Of a stretch of 56,077 bases of DNA, positions 32,816 to 42,131 are shown one piece after another (within the stretch, counting starts at the first letter, position 1; the number at the start of each line of letters is the position of its first letter). The position numbers and the translations under genes are program-made. A model generated the notes under the pieces. That model had not been told where the DNA came from. It was given only the letters and a program-made list of their open reading frames with translations, and did not search any database. Source of the DNA: Bacteroidales bacterium. Lineage in GTDB: Bacteria; Bacteroidota; Bacteroidia; Bacteroidales; JAAYUG01. The DNA lies in NCBI GenBank assembly GCA_012517825.1, contig JAAYUG010000173.1:1-56077 (forward strand), written 5' to 3'.

Positions 32816-33930
32816 ACGGCGAACAACTCCTCCTCCCACCGGGATGCAATCCGCATTGCCCTTCATGCACGCACCGGCACATGCCTGCTCAGGAAAGCCT
32901 TAAGCAGAAGGAAGATTTTATCAAAAGGACCCTCCTTCCCTGGAAAGATGCAGTTCAGCCCGTTACCGGGCCTGAGGACCATAACCGGCTGGGATACAGG
33001 TATAAAGTAATCCTGCATGCCAGGTACCTTGAAAAAAAATGGTTGTTCGGCATGATGAAACGGGATGAATTCATTCCCGTCATGCAATGCCCTGTGCATG
33101 GCGCGGAAGTGAACCAGATTCTTTCCTTTCTCAGTATGGTTTTGCCACCCCCGGAAGAATTTCCTCTGGCCTATTATGTGCAGGCCGGAAAACAGGTTAC
33201 GCTGATTCTGAAAGGGAAGACGCCGGCCAGAATGGAGTGGTTAAATAATAAGGCGGAGAAAACTTTTGCCGCCAGCCGCATTGAAGGGCTGTGGATTCAC
33301 TACAATCCGTCGGCCGGACGCAGGTTGTTCGAAAAAACCCCCATGAAATGCGTTTGGGGTTCTCCCTGGTCGTTCGACGAAAAAAACATGCAATACGGCC
33401 CCCGGTCGTTTCAGCAATTGATTCCCGAACTTTATCACGCATCCCTCCGGGAAGCATCCTCCTGGCTGAAACCAGACCCTTCATTCGCCGTGATTGATCT
33501 GTATTCAGGAACCGGTAATAGCCTTCGGTACTGGACGGAAGCGGGAAGTCCCACCCTGGGAATTGAACTGGCAGGAGAAGCGGTAACCTGTGCCCGGAAA
33601 AACGTTCCCGAAGCCGAAATCCTCCGGGGCAAATGCAGTGAAAGAATCCCTCAGGCAGAGGCCTGGGCTGCGGCGCAGAAAACCTCCGGCAAAGAAATCC
33701 TTCTCTACGCCAATCCACCCCGCACCGGAATTGAACCCGATGTGCTGGAATCGATCACAGCGACTCTCAGGCCGGTGAGAATAGCTTATCTTTCGTGCAG
33801 CCCGGGAACCCTTTCAAAAAACCTGAAAACCCTTTGCGAAAGAGGATATGCCGTGAGAAAAATTGTACCCTTCGATTTCTTCCCGCTCACAAAACATGTT
33901 GAATGCCTTGCCCTGCTGGACAGGGCATAA
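32812..33930 (+). CDS. RlmD/TrmA-like RNA (uracil-5-)-methyltransferase
   Basis: 372-residue SAM-dependent RNA m5U methyltransferase family member. An N-terminal cysteine cluster (CNPHCPSC) may bind an iron-sulfur cluster, as in RlmD, though the spacing is not the textbook one. The SAM motif is IDLYSGTGNS, the DPPR-type motif is NPPRTGIEP, and the catalytic cysteine lies in AYLSCSPGTLSKNL. The usual N-terminal TRAM domain is not evident. Coupled translation with the TlyA gene suggests a two-gene rRNA/tRNA modification operon. The target base is unknown. Confidence 0.82.
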   Translation: MNGEQLLLPPGCNPHCPSCTHRHMPAQESLKQKEDFIKRTLLPWKDAVQPVTGPEDHNRLGYRYKVILHARYLEKKWLFGMMKRDEFIPVMQCPVHGAEVNQILSFLSMVLPPPEEFPLAYYVQAGKQVTLILKGKTPARMEWLNNKAEKTFAASRIEGLWIHYNPSAGRRLFEKTPMKCVWGSPWSFDEKNMQYGPRSFQQLIPELYHASLREASSWLKPDPSFAVIDLYSGTGNSLRYWTEAGSPTLGIELAGEAVTCARKNVPEAEILRGKCSERIPQAEAWAAAQKTSGKEILLYANPPRTGIEPDVLESITATLRPVRIAYLSCSPGTLSKNLKTLCERGYAVRKIVPFDFFPLTKHVECLALLDRA

Positions 33931-33989
33931 CCCTGGATCCGGGCAATTCTATACCTCCGTTCAATACTGACAATATTAAAAGCCGGTAA

Positions 33990-34439
33990 CTAACGGGAAT
34001 TCTCTTCCACCTTTTTCAGAACATCCTCATAAAGCCTGCGCAAATTCTCAAATTCACCGCTGAGTAATTCGATGGTTTTCGCCTGCTGCTGAATGATCAG
34101 CTCAAATTGCTGCAGCACCCTTTCATAAATTTTGCAGGTTTTGCATTCGTCTATCTGCATGTAGGAGACAACTTCCTCATTCACATTTTGTTTATTGCTA
34201 TCAGGAACAATATAATTTTCTCCCGATTCATCGCTAAAAAGCCAGTGAAGATTAATATGATGCTTTTTTGAGAAATCAATAATCAGTGAATAATCGATAC
34301 GCTTCCGGTTTTTCCAGTTCGAAAGCACCTGCGGGCTGACACCAAGAACTGCTGCCAGCTGCTGATCGGTTTCCGCATGCAGAACATTCTTCAGTTTTTT
34401 CAGAATTAAATCAACATTGTGTTGATTTTGTTTTTGCAT
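33990..34439 (-). CDS. Phage CI-like helix-turn-helix repressor without peptidase domain
   Basis: 149-residue DNA-binding protein. The N terminus has the CI-repressor HTH (TDQQLAAVLGVSPQVLSNWKNRKRI, positions about 18-42, written in two parts TDQQLAAVLG and VSPQVLSNWKNRKRI) and the family continuation LHWLFSDESG. The second half is a Gln/Glu/Leu-rich coiled coil (LIIQQQAKTIELLSGEF) with a CKTC motif near residue 100. There is no S24 LexA-like autopeptidase domain, so it would not respond to RecA cleavage. It diverges from a small two-gene cassette over a 63-base region carrying a palindrome. Could be a domesticated phage remnant. Confidence 0.85.
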   Translation of the reverse strand: MQKQNQHNVDLILKKLKNVLHAETDQQLAAVLGVSPQVLSNWKNRKRIDYSLIIDFSKKHHINLHWLFSDESGENYIVPDSNKQNVNEEVVSYMQIDECKTCKIYERVLQQFELIIQQQAKTIELLSGEFENLRRLYEDVLKKVEENSR

Positions 34440-34464
34440 ATAAACGTTTTGTTTATTACATTTG
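34433..34464 (+). promoter_or_regulatory. Promoter of the small HTH gene pair
   Basis: TTTG (34433-34436), a 20-base spacer and TACATTTG (34457-34464) match both Bacteroidota promoter boxes exactly. The upstream box lies over the first codons of the divergent CI-like gene, so binding of that repressor near the palindrome at 34463 could control this promoter. Confidence 0.65.
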
Positions 34465-34485
34465 TTTTAAAACATAAAAAACGTT
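34443..34485. promoter_or_regulatory. Candidate operator between divergent regulator genes
   Basis: TGTTTTAAAACA (34463-34474) is a perfect 12-base palindrome covering the end of the -7 box and the expected transcription start. It is framed by AACGTTTT (34443-34450) and AAAACGTT (34478-34485), a perfect 8-base inverted pair centred on the same place. The nested symmetry fits cooperative binding of the CI-like repressor to its own control region. Confidence 0.5.
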
Positions 34486-34502
34486 AGTAAAAGTTAGTGC
34501 AA

Positions 34503-34721
34503 ATGTATAATAATCAGAATGAATTACACACCCTGAAGTCTTATCTGAAGTATGGCGATATAAAAAAAATAGCGGCCTTAAGCGGTTTTCACTACGTCAC
34601 CGTAATAAACATGTTGAAAGGAAAGTACAAAATGCATCCGCTTGTTTTTGAAACACTTAACAAACTGGTGGAAGAACGCAGAAAACATATTGATGACGAA
34701 CTCAAACATTCCATTTTATGA
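34503..34721 (+). CDS. Small HTH-like protein
   Basis: 72-residue protein from ATG 34503 (an in-frame GTG lies two codons before). LKYGDIKKIAALSGFHYVTVINMLKGKYKMHP resembles a helix-turn-helix of the Cro/Xre kind (ALSGFHYVTVINMLKGKY being the turn and recognition helix), followed by a charged helix. Probably a small DNA-binding partner or antagonist of the divergent CI-like protein, as Cro is to CI. That role is inferred from layout. It overlaps the next gene as ATGA. Confidence 0.65.
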   Translation: MYNNQNELHTLKSYLKYGDIKKIAALSGFHYVTVINMLKGKYKMHPLVFETLNKLVEERRKHIDDELKHSIL

Positions 34722-34984
34722 ACTGGGAAAAGAAACCATGGAGGTTCATTGCATCCGGCAACGAGTATTCTGTATTGCGGATGTATCTTATCCACTCCAT
34801 TAAAATTCTTACGGGAGTTCTTGACGAGAACGCCATTATTGAATCATTGAATGAAACTGACCCGATGATTCTTTTGAACAGAGAAAAAAACCAGGCCATT
34901 ATGCCCCCTGGAGAGAGGGCGGCTTATTTTCAGAAAGTTCTCAAAATAATCGAAGAAGTATCAAAAACCCGATCCGGTCAATAA
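34718..34984 (+). CDS. Uncharacterised 88-residue protein
   Basis: Not recognised. 88 residues, soluble, no signal or membrane segment; a helical C terminus (RAAYFQKVLKIIEEVSK) follows a Pro/Gly turn. Translation is coupled to the small HTH gene (ATGA at 34718-34721) and the transcript ends at the terminator at 34986. It could be a partner protein of the regulator pair, or a remnant of a phage early region. Confidence 0.6.
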   Translation: MNWEKKPWRFIASGNEYSVLRMYLIHSIKILTGVLDENAIIESLNETDPMILLNREKNQAIMPPGERAAYFQKVLKIIEEVSKTRSGQ

Positions 34985-34985
34985 A

Positions 34986-35026
34986 AAAAAAGAAGCTGTC
35001 CTTTTGTTTCGCGACAGCTTCTTTCT
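34986..35026. terminator. Bidirectional terminator
   Basis: AAAGAAGCTGTC (34989-35000) pairs with GACAGCTTCTTT (35013-35024) around a 12-base loop, with an A tract on the left and TTTCT on the right. It can end both the small HTH operon (+) and the pyrophosphatase gene (-). Confidence 0.88.
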
Positions 35027-35044
35027 GAAAAGTGTATGAACTTT

Positions 35045-37456
35045 TTAAGCCTGATGCTTAATCCGCATCTTATAGAATGACCTGTAAACAAAATACAGGG
35101 CAACGAGGAACAGCACCACACCCAGCACCGGAGCAGCGTTCTTGAAGTTCGGGGCAATGGCAATTTCCATGGCAAGCAATCCGAACAGGGTGCTGAATTT
35201 GATGATAGGATTCAGCGAAACAGAAGAGGTATCCTTGAACGGATCGCCGACCGTGTCGCCGATCACCGTCGCAGCATGCAGTTCCGTGCCTTTTTCTTTC
35301 AGGTCAACTTCAACCACTTTCTTGGCATTGTCCCATGCCCCGCCGGCGTTGGCCATAAACACAGCCTGGAATAACCCGAATACGGCAATGGCAATCAGAT
35401 AGCTTACGAAGAAATCAACCGAATTGTTGGAAAAAGCCGGTGCCGACATCAAGGCAAAGGCCAGAGCAAAGGAGAAGATGGCAAAGAAAATGTTATACAT
35501 ACCGGTTTGCGCATACCGGGTGCAGATGCGCACAACTTCCTTTGATTTTTCCGTAGCGGCTTTCAGTTCTGCGTTTTCATCCAGAACAATGTTCCGCTTG
35601 ATGTATTCAACAGCACGGTATGCCCCGGTGGTAACAGCCTGGGTAGAAGCTCCTGTAAACCAGTAAACCACTGCACCTCCGGCAATGAACCCAAGAATTG
35701 AGTATGGATTCAGCAGATTCAGCACCGACTCAGGATCAACCCCAAGGGTCTTTTTGATAACAAGAATCAGGGAGAAAATCATGGTAGTTGCTCCTACAAC
35801 AGCCGTTCCGATCAAAACCGGCTTGGCCGTTGCTTTAAATGTATTTCCGGCACCGTCATTGGCTTCCAGATAGTGTTTCGCCTTTTCAAAATCGGGCTTG
35901 AAGCCGAAGTCCTTTTCAATTTCCTTATCCACATTGGGAATGGCTTCGATGAGCGAAAGTTCATAGATTGACTGGGCATTGTCGGTTACAGGGCCGTAAC
36001 TGTCAACAGCAATAGTAACCGGCCCCATGCCCAGCATGCCGAATGCCACAAGACCAAAAGCAAAAATGGAAGAGTAGATCATCATGTCGGTTGGTATGCT
36101 CTGGCTGGCTATATAAGCAATCAGCATGAGGATCAGAAATACCATACCCTGCCAGAAGGCGCTGAAATTCCCCGCTACGAAACCCGAAAGAATATTCAGT
36201 GAGGCACCGCCTTCACGCGAAGCCTGAACCACTTCCTGTACATGCTTGGATTTGGGACTGGTAAAAATCTTTGTGAATTCAGGAATCAATGCAGCACCCA
36301 GTGTTCCGCAACTGATGATGATGCTCAGAATCCACCAGAGGTTCGGGTTTGCGGCACCTATGGCAGAGGAAGGACCAATAATCAAATGACTGGCAACAAA
36401 GGTTACAATAATGGAAAAAAGAGAGGTTATCCAAATCAAATTGGTTAATGGCTGTTCAAAATCAATATCATCCTTACCTCCGAAGCGCACTTTGCTGTAA
36501 AAACGGTTCAGCCAGAACGACAGAACCGAAGTGATGATCATAAGGATACGCATGGTGAAAATCCAGGTGAGCAAGGTCATCTGATATTCCACGTTGGCCA
36601 CGGCAAGAACGATGAAACTGATAAGAGCCACACCGGTTACACCGTATGTTTCAAATCCGTCAGCGGTAGGACCTACGCTGTCGCCTGCATTGTCACCGGT
36701 GCAATCAGCAATAACGCCGGGATTTCTCGGATCGTCTTCCTTGATTTTGAAAACAACCTTCATAAGGTCAGAACCAACATCAGCAATTTTGGTAAAAATA
36801 CCTCCGGCAATACGAAGAGCCGAAGCACCAAGGGATTCACCAATGGCAAAACCTACAAAACATGCACCGGCCAGTTCCCGGGGAATGAAGAGCAGAATGA
36901 TCAGCATCATAATCAGCTCGACCGAAACCAGCAGTACCCCGATGCTCATCCCTGCATCAAGAGGAATGTTCAGAAGTTTCAGGGGCTTGCGTTCCAGCGA
37001 AGCAAAAGCCATACGGCTGTTGGCCAGTGTGTTCATGCGGATGCCAAACCAGGCTACCCCGTATGATCCTGATATCCCGATGACTGTCCACAGCAGGATC
37101 AGCAGTACCCCACCTATGCCTGTATGGTTCAGAAAACCAAAATAAAAGGCAATGATCACGCCAATGATCAGAAACAGGATCAACAGAAAACGCCCCTGCT
37201 GAAGCAGATAAGTTTTGCACGTCTCAAAAATAACCTGCGAAACTTCCAGCATCGAGCGATGCGCTTTGATCTTTTTAACTTTCAGAAACTGATAAAGCCC
37301 GAAAATTCCACCTAACAAACACACCAGAAGCCCTGCCAAAAGCAGATGATTCTGGGATGTGCTCAGGGTGGGTATTTTCAGATCAGCTTCGCTTGCCATC
37401 GCCGTTAGCGGGGCAAGAAATGCAAACAACATCAGTAACAAACGTCTTGTTTTCAT
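35045..37456 (-). CDS. hppA: Membrane-bound ion-pumping pyrophosphatase
   Basis: 803-residue integral membrane enzyme (about 16 helices) that uses pyrophosphate to pump H+ and/or Na+. The substrate-binding loops are intact: DVGSDLM, IADCTGDNAGDSVG, GNTFKATAKP, NAGGAWDNAKK and IGDTVGDPFKDTSSVSLNP. In GNTFKA the lysine sits where K+-independent enzymes have Lys and K+-dependent ones have Ala, so K+-independent, proton-type pumping is predicted; the residue three further on is Ala rather than the usual Thr. A signal-like first helix is present. It is monocistronic, with its own promoter and a shared terminator. Confidence 0.94.
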   Translation of the reverse strand: MKTRRLLLMLFAFLAPLTAMASEADLKIPTLSTSQNHLLLAGLLVCLLGGIFGLYQFLKVKKIKAHRSMLEVSQVIFETCKTYLLQQGRFLLILFLIIGVIIAFYFGFLNHTGIGGVLLILLWTVIGISGSYGVAWFGIRMNTLANSRMAFASLERKPLKLLNIPLDAGMSIGVLLVSVELIMMLIILLFIPRELAGACFVGFAIGESLGASALRIAGGIFTKIADVGSDLMKVVFKIKEDDPRNPGVIADCTGDNAGDSVGPTADGFETYGVTGVALISFIVLAVANVEYQMTLLTWIFTMRILMIITSVLSFWLNRFYSKVRFGGKDDIDFEQPLTNLIWITSLFSIIVTFVASHLIIGPSSAIGAANPNLWWILSIIISCGTLGAALIPEFTKIFTSPKSKHVQEVVQASREGGASLNILSGFVAGNFSAFWQGMVFLILMLIAYIASQSIPTDMMIYSSIFAFGLVAFGMLGMGPVTIAVDSYGPVTDNAQSIYELSLIEAIPNVDKEIEKDFGFKPDFEKAKHYLEANDGAGNTFKATAKPVLIGTAVVGATTMIFSLILVIKKTLGVDPESVLNLLNPYSILGFIAGGAVVYWFTGASTQAVTTGAYRAVEYIKRNIVLDENAELKAATEKSKEVVRICTRYAQTGMYNIFFAIFSFALAFALMSAPAFSNNSVDFFVSYLIAIAVFGLFQAVFMANAGGAWDNAKKVVEVDLKEKGTELHAATVIGDTVGDPFKDTSSVSLNPIIKFSTLFGLLAMEIAIAPNFKNAAPVLGVVLFLVALYFVYRSFYKMRIKHQA

Positions 37457-37486
37457 CCTATTATGGTATTTTGTTAAAAACGCCTA

Positions 37487-37517
37487 CAAATGTAATTTTC
37501 TAATTTATTTTGCCAAA
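37487..37517 (-). promoter_or_regulatory. Promoter of the pyrophosphatase gene
   Basis: On the minus strand, TTTG (37514-37517), a 19-base spacer and TACATTTG (37487-37494) match the Bacteroidota promoter exactly in both boxes. The expected start leaves a leader of about 24 bases before the ATG at 37456. Confidence 0.72.
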
Positions 37518-37686
37518 ATTTTACCGGCATTTCCTCCCTGAGCTGACACTCCGTGAATAGTGCACAGTAAAACGCCAACAGCATCTCTCAAACATTTTAT
37601 CAACACCCCCACTTCCTTTGCCCTCAATTCACTACTTTTACGGAAGCTTCAGACGATTATTAACATTTTGAAAATCAATCATCCAG

Positions 37687-40600
37687 ATGTCAGGTTTTGT
37701 TCATCTTCACGTTCATACCCAGTACTCCATACTCGACGGGGCTTCCAATATTTCAGAGCTGATTGCCAAAGCCAGGAATGACGGTATGCCGGCCGTAGCA
37801 ATAACCGACCATGGCAACATGTTCGGCGTAAAGGAATTCGTAAACGAAGCCAACAAACAGGGCATCAAACCCATTATCGGATGCGAGGTATATGTGGCCT
37901 CCCGGAGCCGGACAGACCGAACCGAAAAGGAAGACCGCAGCAGCCGCCACCTCATACTGCTTGCCAAAAACCTTACCGGATACCTTAACCTTGCTAAACT
38001 GGTCTCGCTGGGATATATCGAAGGGTTTTACTACAAACCCCGTATCGACAAAGAACTCCTGCGGCAGTACCATGAGGGACTGATTGCCTCTTCAGCCTGC
38101 CTGGGAGGTGAAGTACCGGAGTTGTTCTTCACCGAAGGAGAAAAAGCAGCAGAAAATGCCATCATTGAATATGCGGATATTTTCGGAAAAGATTTCTACC
38201 TCGAACTTCAGCGCCATTTTACCGGCGATCCCAAAACTGACAGCGAAGTTTTTGACCGTCAGCAGAAAATCAATGAGTTCCTTGCCCGCATGGCCAAAAA
38301 ACACGGTATCGGGCTCATAGCAACCAATGATGTGCACTTTATCAATGCCGAGGATGCCGATGCCCACGACCGGCTTATCTGCCTGAACACCAATGCTGAA
38401 ATTGACGATCCCAACCGCCTGCGATATACCAAGCAGGAATATTTTAAGACCACGGCCGAGATGGCTGAATTGTTTGCCGATTTCCCCGAAGCTCTGGAAA
38501 ATACTGTATCCATTGCCGGACAGGTAGAAGCCTACTCCCTGGAACGCGATCCTGTTATGCCTCATTTTCCGCTTCCGGATGGCTTTACCGACGACAATGA
38601 ATACCTGCGGCACCTTACCTATGAAGGAGCTGCACGGCGATACGGCGAAATTGATGAAACCCTCCGTACCCGCATTGACTATGAGCTTGGCGTTATTAAA
38701 AAAATGGGGTACCCCGGGTATTTTCTTATCGTATGGGATTTTCTCAGGGCGGCCCGCGAAATGGGAGTTGCCGTCGGACCGGGCCGCGGATCAGCCGCCG
38801 GAAGCGTAGTGGCTTACTGCCTTCGCATTACGGATATCGACCCCCTGAAATACGGACTTCTGTTTGAACGGTTTCTCAACCCCGACCGTATCTCTTTGCC
38901 CGATATTGACATTGATTTTGACGAAGACGGCCGTGAGCAGGTGCTTCAGTACGTTGTTCGGAAATATGGCAAAGATAAGGTGGCCCATGTGATCACCTTC
39001 GGAACCATGGCCGCCCGCATGGCCATACGCGACGTGGCCCGCATCCAGAAACTGCCTCTCCAGGAAGCCGACCGCCTGGCCAAACTGGTTCCTGAACGGC
39101 CCGGTGTTACTCTGAAAAAAGCTTACGAGGAAGTAAAAGAACTGAATGAAGCACGCAAAAGCCCCGACCCCCTCGTCAGGCAAACCCTCCAATTTGCCGA
39201 AACACTGGAAGGCTCGGTACGACACACCGGAATCCATGCCTGCGGAATCATCATCGGCCGCGATAACCTGATGAACTACATCCCGGTGTGTACATCGAAA
39301 GATACCGACCTGCTGGTTACCCAGTTCGAAGGCAGCCATATCGAAAGTGTGGGAATGCTCAAAATGGACTTCCTCGGGCTTAAAACCCTCTCTATCATCC
39401 GCGATGCCATTGCCAACATCAAAGCTTCAACCGGAAAAGAAATTGATATTGAGCATATCCCCCTGGATGACAGGGAAACATTTGAACTGTTCAGCAGGGG
39501 CGACACCACCGCTATCTTCCAGTTTGAATCGAGCGGAATGAAAAAGTGGCTCAGGGAACTCAAACCAAACCGCTTTGAAGACCTGATTGCCATGAATGCT
39601 CTCTACCGCCCGGGGCCCATGGAATATATTCCTCATTACGTTGCCCGCAAACATGGCAGGGAGAAAATCACGTACGATTTCCCCGTCATGGAATCGGTTC
39701 TGAAAGAAACCTATGGCATTACCGTGTACCAGGAGCAGGTGATGCGGCTATCACAGATTATGGCCGGTTTTACCGGAGGTGAAGCAGACTCCCTGCGGAA
39801 AGCCATGGGCAAGAAAAACAAGAAAATCATGGACCAGCTGCGGGAAAAATTCCTCGCCGGCTGTGCCAAAAACGGACTGAATACGGCCAAAGCCGAAAAG
39901 GTATGGACCGACTGGGAAGCCTTCGCCCAGTATGCCTTCAACAAAAGCCATTCAACCTGCTATGCCTATGTTGCCTACCAGACCGCCTGGCTCAAAGCCC
40001 ACTACCCTGCCGAATTCATGGCAGCCGTGCTGAGCAGAAACCTTTCCGATATTAAGAAAATCACCCAGTTCATGGATGAATGCCGGAGAATGGGCATCTC
40101 TGTTCTCGGTCCCGACGTGAACGAAAGTAACCTGAATTTTACCGTCACCCCGCGCGGAGATATCCGTTTCGGCCTCGCTGCCATAAAAGGAATGGGAGAA
40201 GCGGCCGCTGCTTCTGTTATTGAAGAACGAAAGAAAAACGGGCTCTTTAAAGATATCTATCATTTCGTCGAAAGGGTAAATCTGTCTTCCCTGAACAGAA
40301 AAAACATGGAAGCACTGGCCTATGCAGGAGCTTTCGATAATCTCCATCATTTCAAACGGGAACAGTACTTCGCCCCTATGGAAGGGGAAAGGGAAGAAAC
40401 CTTCATTGAAGCTCTGCTCCGTTACGGCAGCAAGATACAGATTGAAAAAACCTCAACCCAGAAGTCCCTCTTTGGCGAAGCAATCCCGGTTATCCCATCC
40501 CGGCCCCAGCCACCCGAGGTGCCTGAATGGTCAACCCTCGAAAAACTCAGCCGCGAGAAGGAACTTATCGGTGTGTACCTGTCAGCCCATCCCCTTGACA

Positions 40601-41181
40601 ACTATAAGGTGGAGATAGAACATTTTACCAACTGTACCCTTTCGGAACTGAAAGACACCGAACGATTGCGCGACAAGGAACTTGCTATCGCCGGGCTTGT
40701 GGTCGAAGCCAGGGAAGGAATGACAAAAACCAACAACCCCTATGGCACCTTTACCATCGAAGACTATACCGATTCATTCCGCATAGCCCTTTTCGGAAGA
40801 GATTATGTGAGCTGGAAAAATTTCCTTACTGTCGGCTATGCCTTGTTTATCAAAGGAAAATTCCAACCCCGCGGGTACGGAAACAACCCCGATGAACTCG
40901 AATTCAAAGTGAACCAGATTTACATGCTCTCCCAGGTGCGCGACGAACTGATACGGCAGATAACCATCCGTATTCCGGTTGAAAAAATCACCGATGAATT
41001 TCTCACCGAACTGGGAGCCCTGGCAAACGGAAATAAAGGAAAGGTTGAACTGAAGTTCTCCCTCTTTGACCCTGCCGATAACCTCGTACTGGACATGTTC
41101 AGCCGCAACAAACGGATAACACTTGATAATGCTTTTTTTGACTATCTTCAGGAACTGGAAGTTGAATTCCGCCTGAAATAA
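37687..41181 (+). CDS. dnaE: DNA polymerase III alpha subunit
   Basis: Replicative polymerase catalytic subunit, 1164 residues, close to the E. coli length. Domains in order: PHP (HLHVHTQYSILDG, ITDHGNMFG; residues 5-200), polymerase palm with GPGRGSAAGSVVAYC and the catalytic acids in PDIDIDFDEDGREQV, thumb/fingers with HSTCYAYVAYQTAWLK, beta-clamp-binding region, and an OB fold (KTNNPYGTFTIEDYTDSF). The PHP metal residues look intact. The first ATG directly precedes the conserved N terminus. It is followed by trxA and a LOG gene on the same strand. Confidence 0.97.
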   Translation: MSGFVHLHVHTQYSILDGASNISELIAKARNDGMPAVAITDHGNMFGVKEFVNEANKQGIKPIIGCEVYVASRSRTDRTEKEDRSSRHLILLAKNLTGYLNLAKLVSLGYIEGFYYKPRIDKELLRQYHEGLIASSACLGGEVPELFFTEGEKAAENAIIEYADIFGKDFYLELQRHFTGDPKTDSEVFDRQQKINEFLARMAKKHGIGLIATNDVHFINAEDADAHDRLICLNTNAEIDDPNRLRYTKQEYFKTTAEMAELFADFPEALENTVSIAGQVEAYSLERDPVMPHFPLPDGFTDDNEYLRHLTYEGAARRYGEIDETLRTRIDYELGVIKKMGYPGYFLIVWDFLRAAREMGVAVGPGRGSAAGSVVAYCLRITDIDPLKYGLLFERFLNPDRISLPDIDIDFDEDGREQVLQYVVRKYGKDKVAHVITFGTMAARMAIRDVARIQKLPLQEADRLAKLVPERPGVTLKKAYEEVKELNEARKSPDPLVRQTLQFAETLEGSVRHTGIHACGIIIGRDNLMNYIPVCTSKDTDLLVTQFEGSHIESVGMLKMDFLGLKTLSIIRDAIANIKASTGKEIDIEHIPLDDRETFELFSRGDTTAIFQFESSGMKKWLRELKPNRFEDLIAMNALYRPGPMEYIPHYVARKHGREKITYDFPVMESVLKETYGITVYQEQVMRLSQIMAGFTGGEADSLRKAMGKKNKKIMDQLREKFLAGCAKNGLNTAKAEKVWTDWEAFAQYAFNKSHSTCYAYVAYQTAWLKAHYPAEFMAAVLSRNLSDIKKITQFMDECRRMGISVLGPDVNESNLNFTVTPRGDIRFGLAAIKGMGEAAAASVIEERKKNGLFKDIYHFVERVNLSSLNRKNMEALAYAGAFDNLHHFKREQYFAPMEGEREETFIEALLRYGSKIQIEKTSTQKSLFGEAIPVIPSRPQPPEVPEWSTLEKLSREKELIGVYLSAHPLDNYKVEIEHFTNCTLSELKDTERLRDKELAIAGLVVEAREGMTKTNNPYGTFTIEDYTDSFRIALFGRDYVSWKNFLTVGYALFIKGKFQPRGYGNNPDELEFKVNQIYMLSQVRDELIRQITIRIPVEKITDEFLTELGALANGNKGKVELKFSLFDPADNLVLDMFSRNKRITLDNAFFDYLQELEVEFRLK

Positions 41182-41222
41182 TAACAACCTGATTGACTAA
41201 TTGTTAAACAAAAAGTACCGTT

Positions 41223-41543
41223 ATGGAAGTTGAAGTAACCGATACCAATTTTGACCAGGTAGTGCTCCAGAGTGACAAACCTGTAATGATTGACTTATGG
41301 GCCGAATGGTGCGGACCCTGTCGGGTAATTGCCCCTTTTGTGCATGAAATTGCCGAAGAGTATCAGGGGAAAATTGTGGTGGGCAAAATGGACGTAGACG
41401 AAAATACGCAGATTCCGGCCAAGTATGGCGTACGCAATATACCAACCATCCTGTTTTTCAAAAACGGAAAGCTGGTCGATAAACAGGTAGGCGCTGTGCC
41501 CAAACACCTCCTTGTTGGAAAGATTGAAGCATTGCTCAAATAA
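41223..41543 (+). CDS. trxA: Thioredoxin
   Basis: 106-residue cytoplasmic thioredoxin with the redox motif W29-C-G-P-C33 (DLWAEWCGPCRVIAPF) and the cis-proline block NIPTILFFKNGK. No signal peptide, so it is a general cytosolic disulfide reductant. It can also donate electrons to the APS reductase encoded at 2083. Starts 41 bases after dnaE. Confidence 0.96.
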   Translation: MEVEVTDTNFDQVVLQSDKPVMIDLWAEWCGPCRVIAPFVHEIAEEYQGKIVVGKMDVDENTQIPAKYGVRNIPTILFFKNGKLVDKQVGAVPKHLLVGKIEALLK

Positions 41544-41548
41544 GCAGA

Positions 41549-42130
41549 ATGCTCCGACGTATTGCCGTTTTTTGTGCTTCCAGCAACAAAGCAGGGCAGA
41601 TTTTCCGCGAGGCCGCTGAAAGTGTGGCTGTTTTTCTTGCCAGGAATCAGATAGAAGTTTATTACGGGGGTGGGAAAGACGGCCTGATGGGCGTTCTTGC
41701 CAATACCATCATCAGGGAAAAGGGCAAGATTATTGGCGTTCAGCCGGCATTCATGAAAGAACATGGATGGTTCCATCCGGGTATTTCAGAACTTATCCTC
41801 GTCAATACCATGGCCGAACGAAAGGAATACCTGTTCCGTATGGCGGAAGCCGTAGTGGCCCTTCCGGGAGGATGCGGAACCCTTGATGAACTGCTGGAAG
41901 CCATCACCCTTAAACAACTCGGCCTGTTCAATCATCCGGTGGTCATTCTGAACACCGCCGGCTTCTTCAACCCCTTGCTGAATCAGCTTGACAAAATGAT
42001 AGCCGAGCATTTTATGCGGGAAGAACACCGGAAAATCTGGCAGGTGATTCACAATCCTTCCGAACTGCCCGAAGCATTGGATTCAGGCAACGACTGGAGT
42101 CCTGAACATATCCGTCTCGCGCAGATCTGA
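41549..42130 (+). CDS. LOG family nucleotide phosphoribohydrolase
   Basis: 193-residue Rossmann-fold protein (TIGR00730 / LONELY GUY family), which cleaves nucleoside 5'-monophosphates to base and ribose phosphate. Diagnostic motifs are MAERKEYLF and PGGCGTLDELLEAI. It starts 5 bases after trxA, so they are co-transcribed. Its end is one base from the convergent propeller-phosphatase gene, leaving no room for a terminator between them. Confidence 0.9.
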   Translation: MLRRIAVFCASSNKAGQIFREAAESVAVFLARNQIEVYYGGGKDGLMGVLANTIIREKGKIIGVQPAFMKEHGWFHPGISELILVNTMAERKEYLFRMAEAVVALPGGCGTLDELLEAITLKQLGLFNHPVVILNTAGFFNPLLNQLDKMIAEHFMREEHRKIWQVIHNPSELPEALDSGNDWSPEHIRLAQI

Positions 42131-42131
42131 A

